Positions 35,825 to 49,000 of a stretch of DNA of 64,000 bases are shown here, one piece after another (within the stretch, counting starts at the first letter, position 1; each line of letters begins with the position of its first letter). The position numbers were made by a program, and so were the translations under genes. The notes under the pieces were generated by a model. The model ran no database searches. It saw only the letters and a program-made list of their open reading frames with translations, and was not told the DNA's origin. The stretch is from Anarhynchus alexandrinus (lineage: Eukaryota > Chordata > Aves > Charadriiformes > Charadriidae). The stretch spans positions 583,160 through 647,159 of the forward strand of contig VUYV01000037.1 of assembly GCA_008711295.1 (NCBI GenBank). Direction: 5' to 3'.

Positions 35825-38015
35825 GTAAGTTTTAGTTTTCTCTAAACCTCAGCTTCCCCTGGATTTTGTTTGTTTATTAACAGCCTTACATCTAGCTGTT
35901 AAAAGGGCAGAGAATATCCTTAAAATATGAAATGAACTACATAACTGTAGCTCTTCCAGTTTCCTCGCAGCACTGCATATTTAATGTTCCTCTTTAGGCT
36001 GCAGATCCTGGGAGGATAGGGGAATGATAAGGCAAGATTTTCCATTTCCATTAGAAATAGTTTCTTTTTACCCTCCACGGTTGCAGAGAAAATGCACTCA
36101 GAAATGTATTTCAAAAGCACTCTACAGGCTGAGAAACTGGGGAGGAAGGGAATCCAAAGTGTATTACTGTATATAATCCCAAGGTATGGGGTTGGGGAAG
36201 AGGGGGGAAATTAGCATACTCACAGTGTCAGAAGTGATGGAGCTAGCATTATGACCCAACTTTGAAGACCACCTGCAAACAACAACCTTCACTTCATGCA
36301 TTGCTGTTTCAGATGTTAAGGATGATACTTCAGGTGGCGACACTGTTTATGATACCGCTCTTGTGCAGAAAAGAGAGGATTGATCACATGAGCAAGATTT
36401 ACATCAGGCATGGTTTGTACATTCAAACTACCTGTACATCATTCACAGTGATTCAGATTATCAAAGGTGGGCTCAGAAAGCTAAAATTTAAAACTGCAAA
36501 CCTTTTATGCTATACAGCAGGGTTACAGCAAGGTGTAATTCATTCTCTTTGGAGAGGGAACTCGACTTTCATAAGCCTGGGGAACCAATAAGGCAAAAGT
36601 GTTTCAAATAGATGTTACGGAAAAAAGTGAAAAGATACTGCGGGAGAGAGACAAAGAAGGGACAGATGGTTGTAAAGGGCAATGCTAGTCTCTCTCTATA
36701 CAGAGGTGTTATTTGCTAGCAATAGCTTTATTAATGGCACTATCAATCCCTCTTTGAACATAATAGAGTATTTTTGCCGCAATTTCCCACTCTCTGCCTC
36801 AGCTGTAGCAGGGCAAGCAGCAGTGACTGGCATGCTAAATTTGGGTGTCACACTGACATGCTTGGCACAGGATGAAATGTCTGCGCTGGAAGCTGCAAGC
36901 AGAGCTGTGTTCACATCACCAGTTCCCAGCTGACGAAGCACACGAGGGCTACGGGCAAGGCATCAAATCAAGCTGAACAATCTCTGCTGGGCTTGTTCAC
37001 TTCATCCCAGCAGCAGCACTGGCCAGAGACAGCAGCAGAGTGGGAGAAAAAGCACCGGCAGCATCACAGGGGCTGTGGAGCAAGGCATGGAGGAAGGGAA
37101 GGACTGGGGGAGATAAGCAGTAGCCATTTCAGACAGCAGAAGGGGGACACTGGCTTGTAGAGGGCAAACGCGAACAGAGCAGAAGTCTGTGGCAGCCACA
37201 ACTGTGAGTGTCACTCCAAAAGCTCTGGGAACCAACAGTCTATTCATTTATCCCCTTAGTCGCTATCACCGGGAGAGCCGAACCACGGGTAGCAACAGTG
37301 GGGAGTTTGGGCAGAAGTTTCCCAGCCTGGATACAGCCCATGGTTCTATTATGTCTTTCTATAACGAAGCGTTTCACTGATGCCAAGACAGTTCAAAGAG
37401 AAGATACTCTGAAAACAGTATTCTCAGCTGTGTTATTCAGCAAACTGCCTCACGAGCAAGACTCACTCACAATTAGTTATGTTGGCAGCCAGCATTACAT
37501 TGCACCTAGCGAGACACATACAGTAACTGAATGTGACATGCCACCATAATGACAGATCAAACTAGGACATTTCAGAAGACAAAGTGCTCCAATACAAGAG
37601 GCTTAAAGAGGCACTAAAGAATTTACGGAGAATGAAAAGCAACTTCAGGGAGGGTGATGAAATTATCAGCCTCACCAAGAGCAAACATGGAGCCAAATGG
37701 CGGGATCATATAATCCCGTGCTACTGACAGACAGCCTTGTTGGGAGTCTCAATACATTCAACTTCTTAATTGAAGCTGAGCTGAACTGATTTGATCACAT
37801 TAGCACCGTCAGACACAAAAACGTTCAGGGAGGAAATCTGAAAACTTTTTTAAGTGTTTGAACGATGAGTTTTTTAAATTAAGAATGCATGTTAAATGCA
37901 GTTAGTGAGTAGGAGCTGGCAGAAGATTTTTACCAGAACTATCTTTTTTCTTGTCAGTATAGACATGTTTTTGAGATGTTTGGTTTCCTTTAAATATTTC
38001 CAAATTTTCACAGGG

Positions 38016-38031
38016 AAAAAAAAAAAAAAAA
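38016..38031. repeat. A16 homopolymer
   Basis: Sixteen A are followed by GAAAGG. The left side shows no recognisable retroposed body. Confidence 0.9.
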
Positions 38032-40000
38032 GAAAGGATTTTAGAGAAAAAAGAAAAAGTGCTTTCTAAAAAACCATTCCTCCTCCCTCTAAAAATCCCC
38101 ACCTGTATTTTCAATGAAAGTAAAATAATACTTTATGGATTAAATACAACAACTCTCCACTCCCTTCCCCACCACCATACACTGCCTTACTTCAGGTTGC
38201 CCTCTTACTACAAGGACTAAGAGTCTGATTCATTGATGGTTGACTTGACTTTAATGAGAACTGAAAGCACTCAGTTCTCTGTGGAAATGAGTTAATGCCT
38301 CAAGTGTAAGTCCTTAGGATGTGGAGTGGAGCGATGCCGTTACTCCACCTTGCTACCTGCAGACAGGAGGATGTGTCACTAGCAGAGTTGGGTAACTGTT
38401 GTTCATTTTCTGCATGAGGAGCAACGGCGTTAAGGAGGCTCTGGCATGAACTGGGCAACGGGGCAGGTTTTGTTATGCAAGAGGGATCCAGTAGGGCTCA
38501 GACACCAAGCGAAGCAAACCCCTGCCAGCCTCCTTGGCTCTGTGCTGGCAAACGCAGCCCGTGCTTTTGGCATATGTAAGTGCTCCCCTGCAACTCAACA
38601 GAATCAGCTTCTGTCCCTCCCCTACAGAAGACTTCCTATGAGACCCTGAGAAAGTCACATAAGGACAGAGTTTCAGAAGTATTTAAATTCTGCAATTTTA
38701 ATGTTTTTGAACTATACAGACTGGGCTTATAGGTATTGATGTGTTAGAAGGATAATGCTTACACCAGCGATGCAAGGAAGGGCAAAATGTGTGACCAAGA
38801 CAAAAGCGTACAAGTTGTGAGGTATCCAAGTAACACACAACATGGGCCATAAGAACCACACACAGGTTCTGCTGTGTAATTCACATTCTTGCTATAGAAC
38901 AACTAAAACATTTTCACCAAAAAAAAATAATCTTTTAAACATGTAAACATCCTTACCTACTTCCTACAGGTTTGCACCTTCTGTTTGGGGTTCCTTCTCC
39001 CCTACTGCAATAAACTGAGCCTCATATGTCATATCATATTCACTAGGCAAGAAATGCCACATGCTGTGGCTTATCTGTAGATACATGCATGCATATTGGC
39101 AAGGCAGTGTGTATGTGCTAATTGATTAGTTAGCTTATGCAATTGCCAAGTTTTCCTCTCATTTCCCACAGTATAACCAGCATTTGGATAGATTTTGTCT
39201 TCCCTGATGCCAGTTTATAAGTACTTAATTATCTTTAAGATCATTTCAAATTTGCCTGAAATGAGGAGAGAAAGCTCTAAACTTATCAGACACACAAAAA
39301 AACCCCTGCATAAATGTAATTTTTTTTATACAGGTAGACTACAAGACTGGGCCTAAAAGATCTAGCAAGGAGTGCTAGATGGCCCCCCCGTTGGTATGTC
39401 TGATATACAAATGCACTGCATTACATTTTGAAAGCTAAGCAGACCAGAAAAGAGGAAAACCACCAGCATGTCCTAATCCACACAAACAGAGCCCATGGAG
39501 TGCTGGCTTCTGGCTGCCAAAATGTCTCAACAAAATCTGCCTCTTCAACATGCACAATGTCACAGCACAGTGAGCATCTATACAAGAATAAAACACTGTA
39601 TTCGCACAAAAATGCAAGACATTATTGGAGATGACCTAAGCCTCTATTTTCAGTGTCACAGGTGCTTCCAAAAAACTTAAATATTAATTTAGGGAGGAGA
39701 TGCATATACATTGGGACTGCACAGACCCTTCTCTCTCACATTATGTGGAGTGCATGGCAATAACTTGGGAGAAGAGGGACAGGAGAGGATAAAGGAAAAC
39801 TGCTTGATCCTTACATGGTCCACTCTGTGTCTTCCTTGAAGGAACTCAGAGCCTGAACCCAGCCCTAGCCCTGACAGTGAATAGAAGGCATCAAGGGAGA
39901 TTACACACAAAAAGGAGAATTACTGAGTGGAAACCAGTAGTGGATACTCAGAAGAAACATCTTTAAGTACAGAAAACATACGGAGTACAAGGCCTTATGT

Positions 40001-43000
40001 TCTTCTTCCATTATGAAAATCCCAGGCTTGAAATAAGCCATAAGGAGGACACTATCAATTCTGAGCTGGCACAGGATACCTTTCATTTACGAGGAGGACT
40101 TCTTCAGCTCTCATAGAAGTACAGAGCTAGGTATTAAACTAATGCCTCCATTCTCCTCTTTGGGGCTGTGTTGTCCTCTTTTAGAGGGCAAACCACAGAG
40201 TGTCTCCCCCCGAAACTTCCTCAGTGCTCACCTGGAGCCTGAGCTTATACTGACCTCCTGTATAGCAACACCCTATATTTAATTCAGGGAAGCTGTAGCA
40301 TGTAAGGCTCCCGCTGGGGTCGAGGCCACTCAGGGCATTGTAGGAGGCGGTCAGGAACTTCCACAGCCCAGCTTCTATTCGAGGCTGACAAAAAAAAAAT
40401 CCAACTGCTCAGGCACAGCTGCAGCAGCAGGGCCCCTTTTACTGAACTTGCCTTCGATATGCCAAGCCCTGCTGAGCCTGTGGAAATCAGGTTTACAATA
40501 GCAGCTGCAGCCATTAGCTCCCTCTTTTGTGATTTCCAGCATTATTATGCTGTTTGCGAACTTTGCTTTAAATGACCAGACTATAGGCTGGGAGAGATGA
40601 GACTTAGCATAAAAGGACATGTACACACTGACACACAAAGTGTGACAAACCCCAGTGGCAAGGTTGTGCTAATAGCTTGTTATTTAGTGACATAAAATCA
40701 CTGCTCAGATAATACAGGCAGCCTAAAACTCTAGCAGCCCTTTGACTGAGACAAGAGACAGACCCAGAAAAAGCCCCTTTCACGTCATTCCACGCAGCAG
40801 TTAAATGCACACAGGACACAAAAACCTCAAAGAAAACAACTACCTTTCTGCCAGAAAAAAATACACCCATTTTGCTCACGTATGATGCACAGGGAGTAAA
40901 GCACTCTTCTCACAGAGGAAAAAGGCTGAAGTGTGCTTTGGAAAAGTTTTGCTTTAAATTGGACTTTTAAAAATGGCTCTTGGAAGCAGCTGTTCTTTAT
41001 CCTCTTCCCTCTCCCATACAGCAGAGCCTTCTGCTTTCAGCCTAAGTCTTGACCAGGACACCAGGGAGCACAGCAGCAAAAATAAAACTAAATACATGTA
41101 CCTAAAGGCCTGTTCCACATTTGGAAGCTGAACAGACTGTGGTTACAGAGCTGCACATTGACTGATATGATTGCACTTGTGCAATTATCTGATGCGGACA
41201 CAGATTTAGTGCTTCAAAGGCATGTACCAGAACCCTGTGCATATGGAAACAGAGACTGCTGAGGATGCAGAGCCCACTGAGGCAGTTTATGTCCAATATG
41301 GTTTATTACTTCAGGCACCAAATTGTGTTTATGTGGCCCTAACTGCATGCAGAGCTGGTGCAGGTGTGGAAGCAGTACGGTTATGTTCACGTGGTAATAC
41401 ACCTGTAAACGCGTGGAGCGCAGTGCAGACACACTATGTTGCTCTGTCTGGAGCCAGCTCAAGTTCAGAGTTGGTTCTGAGCCGATTCTACACAGCTGTT
41501 CATACAACACACTCGCCAGCACTCCTCAGCACACACAAGGCTGCTTACCACACGTGCAGCCCCATCTCTGCATAACTATCCTGTTCAAGGATGCAAACTG
41601 CCTCCAGGCGTTTGTGCCCATAAACCTTTCCGGATGGAAGCGCAATGAATAGTACAAAGACACCAAAGCTGGTTTACATAAACCCCTCTTCATTCGGAAA
41701 CAAGAATATCAAAGGTTCCATAATCCAGGATATCCTTGTTCCCCATCGCTGCATACAATGACGACCATGCAGGAGACATGCAGATGCCATTAATCCATGC
41801 ATAGCCATGCTAACAGCACAGCCGAAGGGCGTTGCTATCAGAGAAGCTGTGTTAATTTACATCGTCTAGGGATCAGTATATGCAAGGGAATACACTAGAG
41901 CAGGGGTGGGAAGGATGATTCCAGTCACAACCAATTTGTTCCTACTGAGCCAAAAGTACGATTTCTGATTTGGCAGGACCAGTAAGCAACTGACCCACTT
42001 ACACCCCTTTGCTTACAAGAGTTTGGCTCTGTAACCCGGGGAGGAAGACAGCCCAGCACACACCATACTTCACTCTATGGCTGCTAATTGCCTTGGATGA
42101 CTCTTGATTTGTATAAATAATTTACTTGGTATATCCTGCCAAGAAGACACCTGAGCCCTACATAATCTGCTAATGCTGACTTTAATGATCCATGTCCAGC
42201 ACATGGGCACCACCATTCCCATCCTGCCCCCTCAGGTCCCCAATAAGTCCCTCACCCATCTGTGCAGAAGGACAGTTGAAATGATCAAGGACTAACAATG
42301 GCAAGGCCTGGGATGGAATGACTTACCAGTTTGAACACAGCTCCTGTGGGATCTGATTGGGCCCCTCAGGGAAAGCACTCCACAGATGAGGCCTCACTAT
42401 AGAGACCTACCATCCCCGGCCTCTATCGCAGGCAGCTGAATTATTTGTGGCAGAACAGTTGATCCAGTCAACTTAGACTCTTCTACTGGTCCTTGAAATG
42501 TAAAATGTGTAGGATCACATTTGTGAATGAGTCTATCGTTCACCTGGTTTCAGCAGGCAACAGATCTATTCCAATTTATGAAGCTTTTGGGATGTTTTTC
42601 TGACGCTTTAGAGCTTAGCCGTGAAAACTTAACCTCAGTTATGTACTTTTTGTAAGGCATAAACCTAAGCCTCAGTAAAACCCTTAGCTTTGAATTTTTT
42701 AAAAACTTTCAAATTAGGCTGAAATCTAACCTTGTAAAAGGTGTGTATTTAGAGCAGGTGCTTTTTAATCCACTAGGAGTAACAGATGGTTTTGACTGTT
42801 GTGTTTGTATCTTCTCATAGTACCAGGACAGGCACTGTAAGCTTCGAATACAAATGGAGAGATTTTATTCCTGTCAGGAATATGACAGCTTCATACTAGT
42901 TGCCTGACATATAATTTTAAAGAAAAACTATGACAATTGAAATACTTAAAGTCTGTCAAAACGTAGTTTGAATCCATCTGAAAGGCATACGTTTGTTGCG

Positions 43001-46000
43001 AGTGTATGACCCACCAAGTCTGTAGCACATAGCCCAGTATTCCAACAATGGTGCTGTAGCTTTCATAACACACTGCTACCTATTAGTGAGACATTTATTA
43101 TCTCAGACTCTAAATACTACAGCATTCTCTAAGGGCCCATTTCTTCAGCTATGCCTGTCGGTACCCTTTCCTCACACATTTTGTCCCATTAAGGCTTGTT
43201 GGTTTAATTTTATGGATAAAAGTTTGCAAAATGAAGCTAGATTGCTAGAGTGATGACAACCCGCACATGGAGAGCTCAAAATATTTACAAAACAGTCCAA
43301 GCTGAACATAATGACAGTCAAATGTTTATCACTGCTGGAACAGAAGAGTGCACTGCTATTGCTAATTCTCCCCATTCTACAGCTAAAGAATTTTAGTCTC
43401 CAGGACAGCGAACGAAGAAATATTTACCAGCATAACATGTATACACAGGGCTGCAAGCACACCACATGCAAAGATACAAAATGTCAACATTTCAGCCTCG
43501 AGCAGGTTCTTGCATCCAAAACTAAATGTATTGGTAACCTTTCTGCCTGATATATTTGGCAGAAAGCTCTGTGTTCAAATATAGGCTCCTCTACAGCCTC
43601 AAGAATGGCTCCTCCAAACATTGACTAACATCAGGAACGTAGGAAAATGCAAACAGCTTCCCTAGCCACTCTAAGCACATACTGCTTTCCCTTTTGTGAA
43701 TACTAAGTGTGTATATAAAAGAAGAAAAGCTGTTTTATTTAAAAAAGATAGGAAGGCAGGGGGCAGAAAGGCTACCTGATGGTGGAAAACCCCAAAACCA
43801 CTATCTTCTTTTTTAAGTCTCAATACCAATGAACACCAAATACCTGCTTTTCAAGTATTCCTGTCTGTATTCCCTTGCTTTGGTTTCCTCATGAGTCTTT
43901 GGTCACTTCACAAAGGCAAACACCTTTTTCATTTGCTACTGTTCCCCCTTCACTGTGTCCTGTCTTTGCCAAGCACCTTACAGTTTGTTGGCAAACACTG
44001 GCAACATCCAAGCAACTCAGACAGGTCCACACCCAGCCTCTCAAAGAAGGTCTTGTCCTGCGTTTCTGGGACATTTGTGCCACATCAGTCATAAGACGTG
44101 AGTCAGTTCTCTCTGTAGTAGGTAACAAGATGTCTCCTTTAAATTCTTTCATCTTGTCCTACTTCACTACTCTTGTGAATGTTGCCTTCACATAGTCCTT
44201 CAGCAAACTTTTCTAGATATGCTTCCGGACGTCTCATCAGCTTTAACAGCAGTAGAGCCAGGTTTTCATGCTCCTGAGCAAAACTTCTTGTAGCAGGGAT
44301 AAAGAAGAAACCTGATCCGGATTCCGATCACTATCAACAAGAAGGCACATCAGCATTTGCAATCCTGGTATACAGGTAATACCACAGCTAATAATCAGTA
44401 CCACACATGGCTCACCCTTGATGCTTTACAACACATAACTGAGATAACAACACACATATCTTCGCTCACAATGCTCTCAGTGCAATTACGTGACCTCTGA
44501 TATCACACAACAGAATTAACATTAGTCACAATTTATTCATCCATATGTCTGAAATGTATGGGAGGTGCTACTTCAGCTAACAGATCACACATAACCTTTC
44601 TTCTCTCTGTTTCACCAACAGGTGGTGGAGGATAGCTCCTGCTCCATGCGGCCCAGACCACAGGCTTACACCTGGGCATGACTGGAAAACCCAGTACAAG
44701 TTTAGCAGAGAGAAGTGCGCAATAGCAATACAGCTCTCTCCTTAGAGTGTGTATCAATAAACACTGCTTCAGACTCTGCATGTGGGTATGTGACTTCATT
44801 GTGGGTGGGTGGCACAAGGCGTTAATACCCAATTTACAACAAGAAGCTAGAAGCTTGGCAAATCTCCTAGTGGAGCAAGAAGTCCTCTACTTCACCAGTG
44901 TGTGAACTGCGGATGCTACCAATACCCACAGAAGAAAATTTGGGAGACGTCTACTTTGAAAAGCAGATCGTCAGCCTAGAAACACAGTCACAGAGTGAAG
45001 AGTTCAGATTTCGGGGCTTAAACTGACTGTCCCAAAGACACTGCACCCAGAGATCCCTCCAGACCTGGAACAAAATGGGGCCTTTTCAGCTAACCTAAAG
45101 ACAGTCACAGTTGTGTGTGCTGGGTTTGTGTTTCCATGCTGAACACTCCGTACTGTTTATGATAAGACCTTCCTCAATATTGATCATTAAACCAACTCAT
45201 TCTATAAGCTAAAAAAGTCAGCAGGCCCTGAGAGCTCTGGGCAACTGAACTAATACACGATATTAAGCATTAATATCCCAAGAATATAAAAAGGTTAATA
45301 CATGTGGTTAACTTTTTGTTTCCAGTTTTCAACGAAGACCAATAAGCTGTTTCTCACTTGGCAGTCATGACTTACAACTCCTTAGTCATAAAGGAAAAGC
45401 CAGTCCATTACATTTCCTTGATGATTCAAAGAGACCGCTGTATATTGTTCTTCACTTAAACGTTTTGACTGATGATCGTATTCATTTCAATTTATAGCTT
45501 CTTCCTCCCCTCCCAACAAAGCTCTAAAACTGTCATTAAGGTAAAAAGCATGACAATTCACAAATCCTACTTCTTACTATTTGGTAAATGGCTCCTACGT
45601 GATTGCTTTTGCTTTTCTAGGCAGTCATCATCTTTCACTGCTTTCGCATCCAGCAAGCATCTGTAGTTCCCCCAACCATATATCTACTGCTGTCCGTGCT
45701 ACAGCCTCTATTATCTCTCCCATACGTAATATGCAAGTCTCCACTTTTTCCTACAAGTGCCTAGTGACCCAGCATGTGTTTTATTTGTGGCTTCAATAAT
45801 AACGTTTCCTTCAGAATAAGAGAGATTCAGAAGATGCTACAGATGAGGGAACTAAAGATATAGAGCCAAAATAATAGGAATGCATTTCACCAGGATCTTG
45901 AAAAAATGAGAAAAAAGCCTGTACTGCAGTAAAGCCTCCGTTACCACCCACCACTGTGGAACTCTGCCTTCTGGAGGCTAAGAGCAACATGCTGACATAA

Positions 46001-49000
46001 GGAAAGAGAAAAAGGTTGGTGTGCCAAGCCAAGCAGACCAGCAACTACACAGGGTATCCGGAAACAAGATTTTCTCTTTTCAGTCTGCTATCAACTTGCT
46101 TTCCAGGCCCAGAGCCACTTGGCTGGTATGTTTTAGCACCCCTTTTTTTTTGTAAAGTAAGTAGAGCAGCACCTTTGTGAAATGCTTTGCGTAGAAAACA
46201 CTAGATAGGTCTTGTATAGAAACCATACAAGTTATTGGGAGCCCTCCCTTCTGACTTCCCTATCAGATTGTACTCTATAGAGTGCAAATACAGCAGTGAC
46301 CGGATCTTTACAGGCCATTTGAGAAAAGTTCTGGGCTCAAACTTCTTCCAAGAACTTCCATTGTTTCCAGAAGTTCTCACAAGTTTATCTTGATCTTTTA
46401 GGTGAAATGTTACTTGAATCAGAAGAATCACAGTGTCATGCTCTTTGGTGAATTCACAGAGCAAACGTATTTTATTTCAAGAATAGAGGATTCAGTCATC
46501 TGTCCCATTAATTATTCCCTCGTGAATTCACATCATATCAACAATTTTCCACTCCCCAGATCCACTTTCTTCATTCTTAGCCATTCTTCCCTCAGGCACA
46601 ACCCTTTGTAGGAGCAGTGTAGAGGATTCCTGGTTAGCATGGGAGATGCAATCTCATTTTTCCTCATGCTGGTACTAATGAAGCTCACCAGAGTGATTAA
46701 TTTATCTTCCTCTTGATATATTTGCTCATGTCAACTGCAGGAAAGATTCTGTCAGTGAGGTTAGCATTAACACTACAGTATCAACTCTTCAAAGCTTTAA
46801 CTAGATCAGATATGATTTAGACATGTCATGGGGATGGTTTTCATCTATCTGACTCAAGGAAAGTGAAAATCAGGTGTAGGAGGCTTACTTTCTTCCCCTG
46901 TATTTGTCTCTCCACTCAGTCTTTCTCACTTTCAGACAACCAGGGGTTGTGCCGTGACAACTGGGAATGCATTTGTTTCTCAGATCCTCTTTAAATAGGC
47001 AATGTGATTTTTTTTTTGTCCCAGCACATCCCTTGATCTCAGAATAAAATAACAGTAGAATGGTTAAAGTATGAAGAGTGACATAAATGATTTACAGTCC
47101 TTCGCAGGCATACCCAATGGGAGAGCTGCTATTCTCTTTAAAAGTGAATACACTTCCCACTTTAAAGTGGCAGGAGTTGTATGAGTAAGAGAAAATGTAT
47201 ATATTAAAAAAAGATATATCCCTGTTTTCCCCAGGCATAAACATCCTTCTGTCTTATTATCTATGTTTCAAACATCTGGCTTTAGATCATTAGACTCCCA
47301 ACGCAGATATAGTTGGGGTGATGTATAGAGGAGAGAAGAAGAACAGCAGAAGCAAAATTCTCATAAACACCTTCTGGGGGTGATTTAGAGAAGGCAGCAA
47401 TCATGTGGGGACCGTTAGCGAGAAAAAGCTGCTTCTTCAGCTAGCAACAGACACAAGGCTCAGTAAGATAAAGAGACAGGATGCACACTTCAAGACAGAA
47501 GCACGTGGAAAATGGCACACTTACGTGAGTGCAGGACAGAGATCATGCAAAAAAAGCCCTCACAAATAAATATAAATATGTTGCCTTCCTACACATCATG
47601 TCCCTGTCCCCGGCACCTCTGATCTCCCTTCTCCCACAGATCAAGGGGCCTGTGGACTGCAGACATTTGGTCACTCTTCACATAGCAGCACTGATTGAAA
47701 AACATATCTTCTTTTCCCTGCTATTTCCTATTTGTTATTACCCTCCGCTGGAAATCACTCCCCCAAAGTTACAAAATGCGTGTCACACAAACACACACCG
47801 TTCTGCTGGGAGACCTGCTTCACAGGAGCTCTCCCTAATCCACCTCAGAAAAAAACAGCAGGTTAACTTAAAATGTTAATTGGGTGGTTTGCGAAAACTT
47901 GGCTAATGTTCCCTAATGTGCGGTTCAGGGAGTGCTGAAATTAATCACTGGGCTAGAGGCAGTAATTCCTCATCTTGTGGGTAATGATGAGAAGCCCGAG
48001 GCAAAAAACATCTCCAGCTAGCTGGGCTGGAACTGAAAGGAGGTATATTTTTACTTTTGTCTTAAAACAGAGATAAGGTTTAACATCTTTGAGATACGTT
48101 TAACAGACAACGGTCAGCTACCTAACACATTCTAATATGAAAACTTCACAACCACATCTGAGACAAACACAAAATGCTGTTTAAAAAGTCATCGATTAAA
48201 ATGCATAAGCTAACATACCACTTTCTTTACCTTGACAAAGGTCAAGATTGCTTTTTCCACAAAATCCAAGTGTCTTGCACACCCTCCCCAGCTCAATCTT
48301 GCACTAGCATCTTCCATCATTCCTCACACTACTTTTTGGCTAAGTGTGCAATGCATTGATCACCTTAAATACACAGCTTAACTCAGTCTTATTATGGTGC
48401 TTCCACCCTCACAAGGCTTGTCCCATTCTGAGAGATACCAGTAGAAATAAAATTTTGGAACGGATTTGTTATTTTGATTGAGAAAGAAAACATAGATATC
48501 TGCAGTTCAGAAAGATGCTAAAGGCCCTTGCAAACCACATTTAAAAAACTACTTCTTTTACAGCCACATCTCATCCAGCACAAAGAAATAAGATATGATT
48601 CTCTACCAAAAATACTAACATTACAGAACAAGAAAAGAAGACTAGAAAGATCCTGTCTTGGATCACCTAGACACTGTTATTACCACCACAAGCAGTGAAA
48701 AATACATATGCATCTGCAACTACTGAAAAATTTAACAAGGAAGAATGAATTTAATGAAGTTAGAATTTTAACCACAGTAACACAATTTGAAACTGTCTCC
48801 CCCATCACCTTAACTGACACATATTGTTGAAACTTTGGTGTATGTCTCAATAGATGTCATCAGCACATCACCTCTCCTGGGTCACCAGGACCGTGCCTAG
48901 TGGTATGTAAAATCACCATCCTTTCTATATTAAGAGAACTAGAGCTGGCTTAGTGGTTGATGAAGGTTGCTGAGGCAAGACTCCTGATTATGCTGCCCTG

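Larger units (their letters stand above)
31167..40000. other. Unique non-coding stretch
   Basis: No gene or clear transposon was seen in 8.8 kb. It holds a GAT microsatellite (33624-33639), T16 (33942-33957), T14 (35021-35034), A16 (38016-38031), a 9-bp-arm inverted repeat (31607-31632), a splice-bounded open segment (35752-35824) and an AT-rich block with regulatory texture (about 34840-35000). The patch 36780-37320 is locally richer in GC and contains several overlapping open frames on both strands, none recognisable. The longest frame of the window (32120-32575, minus, 151 codons) is also here. It has no recognised domain and a length compatible with chance. Confidence 0.6.

Noticed and set aside
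36188..36207. G-quadruplex (GGGG, GGGG, GGGGGG)
   Set aside because: There are only three well-formed G tracts. A fourth tract of three G is lacking within normal loop distance.
38942..38952. miR-30-like string TGTAAACATCC
   Set aside because: It continues TTACCTAC and no complementary GGATGTTTA arm lies within 100 bases on either side. It is a chance seed match.
41222..41575. 117-codon frame as a gene
   Set aside because: The antisense strand is open over nearly the same interval, composition is biased, and no recognisable domain is present.
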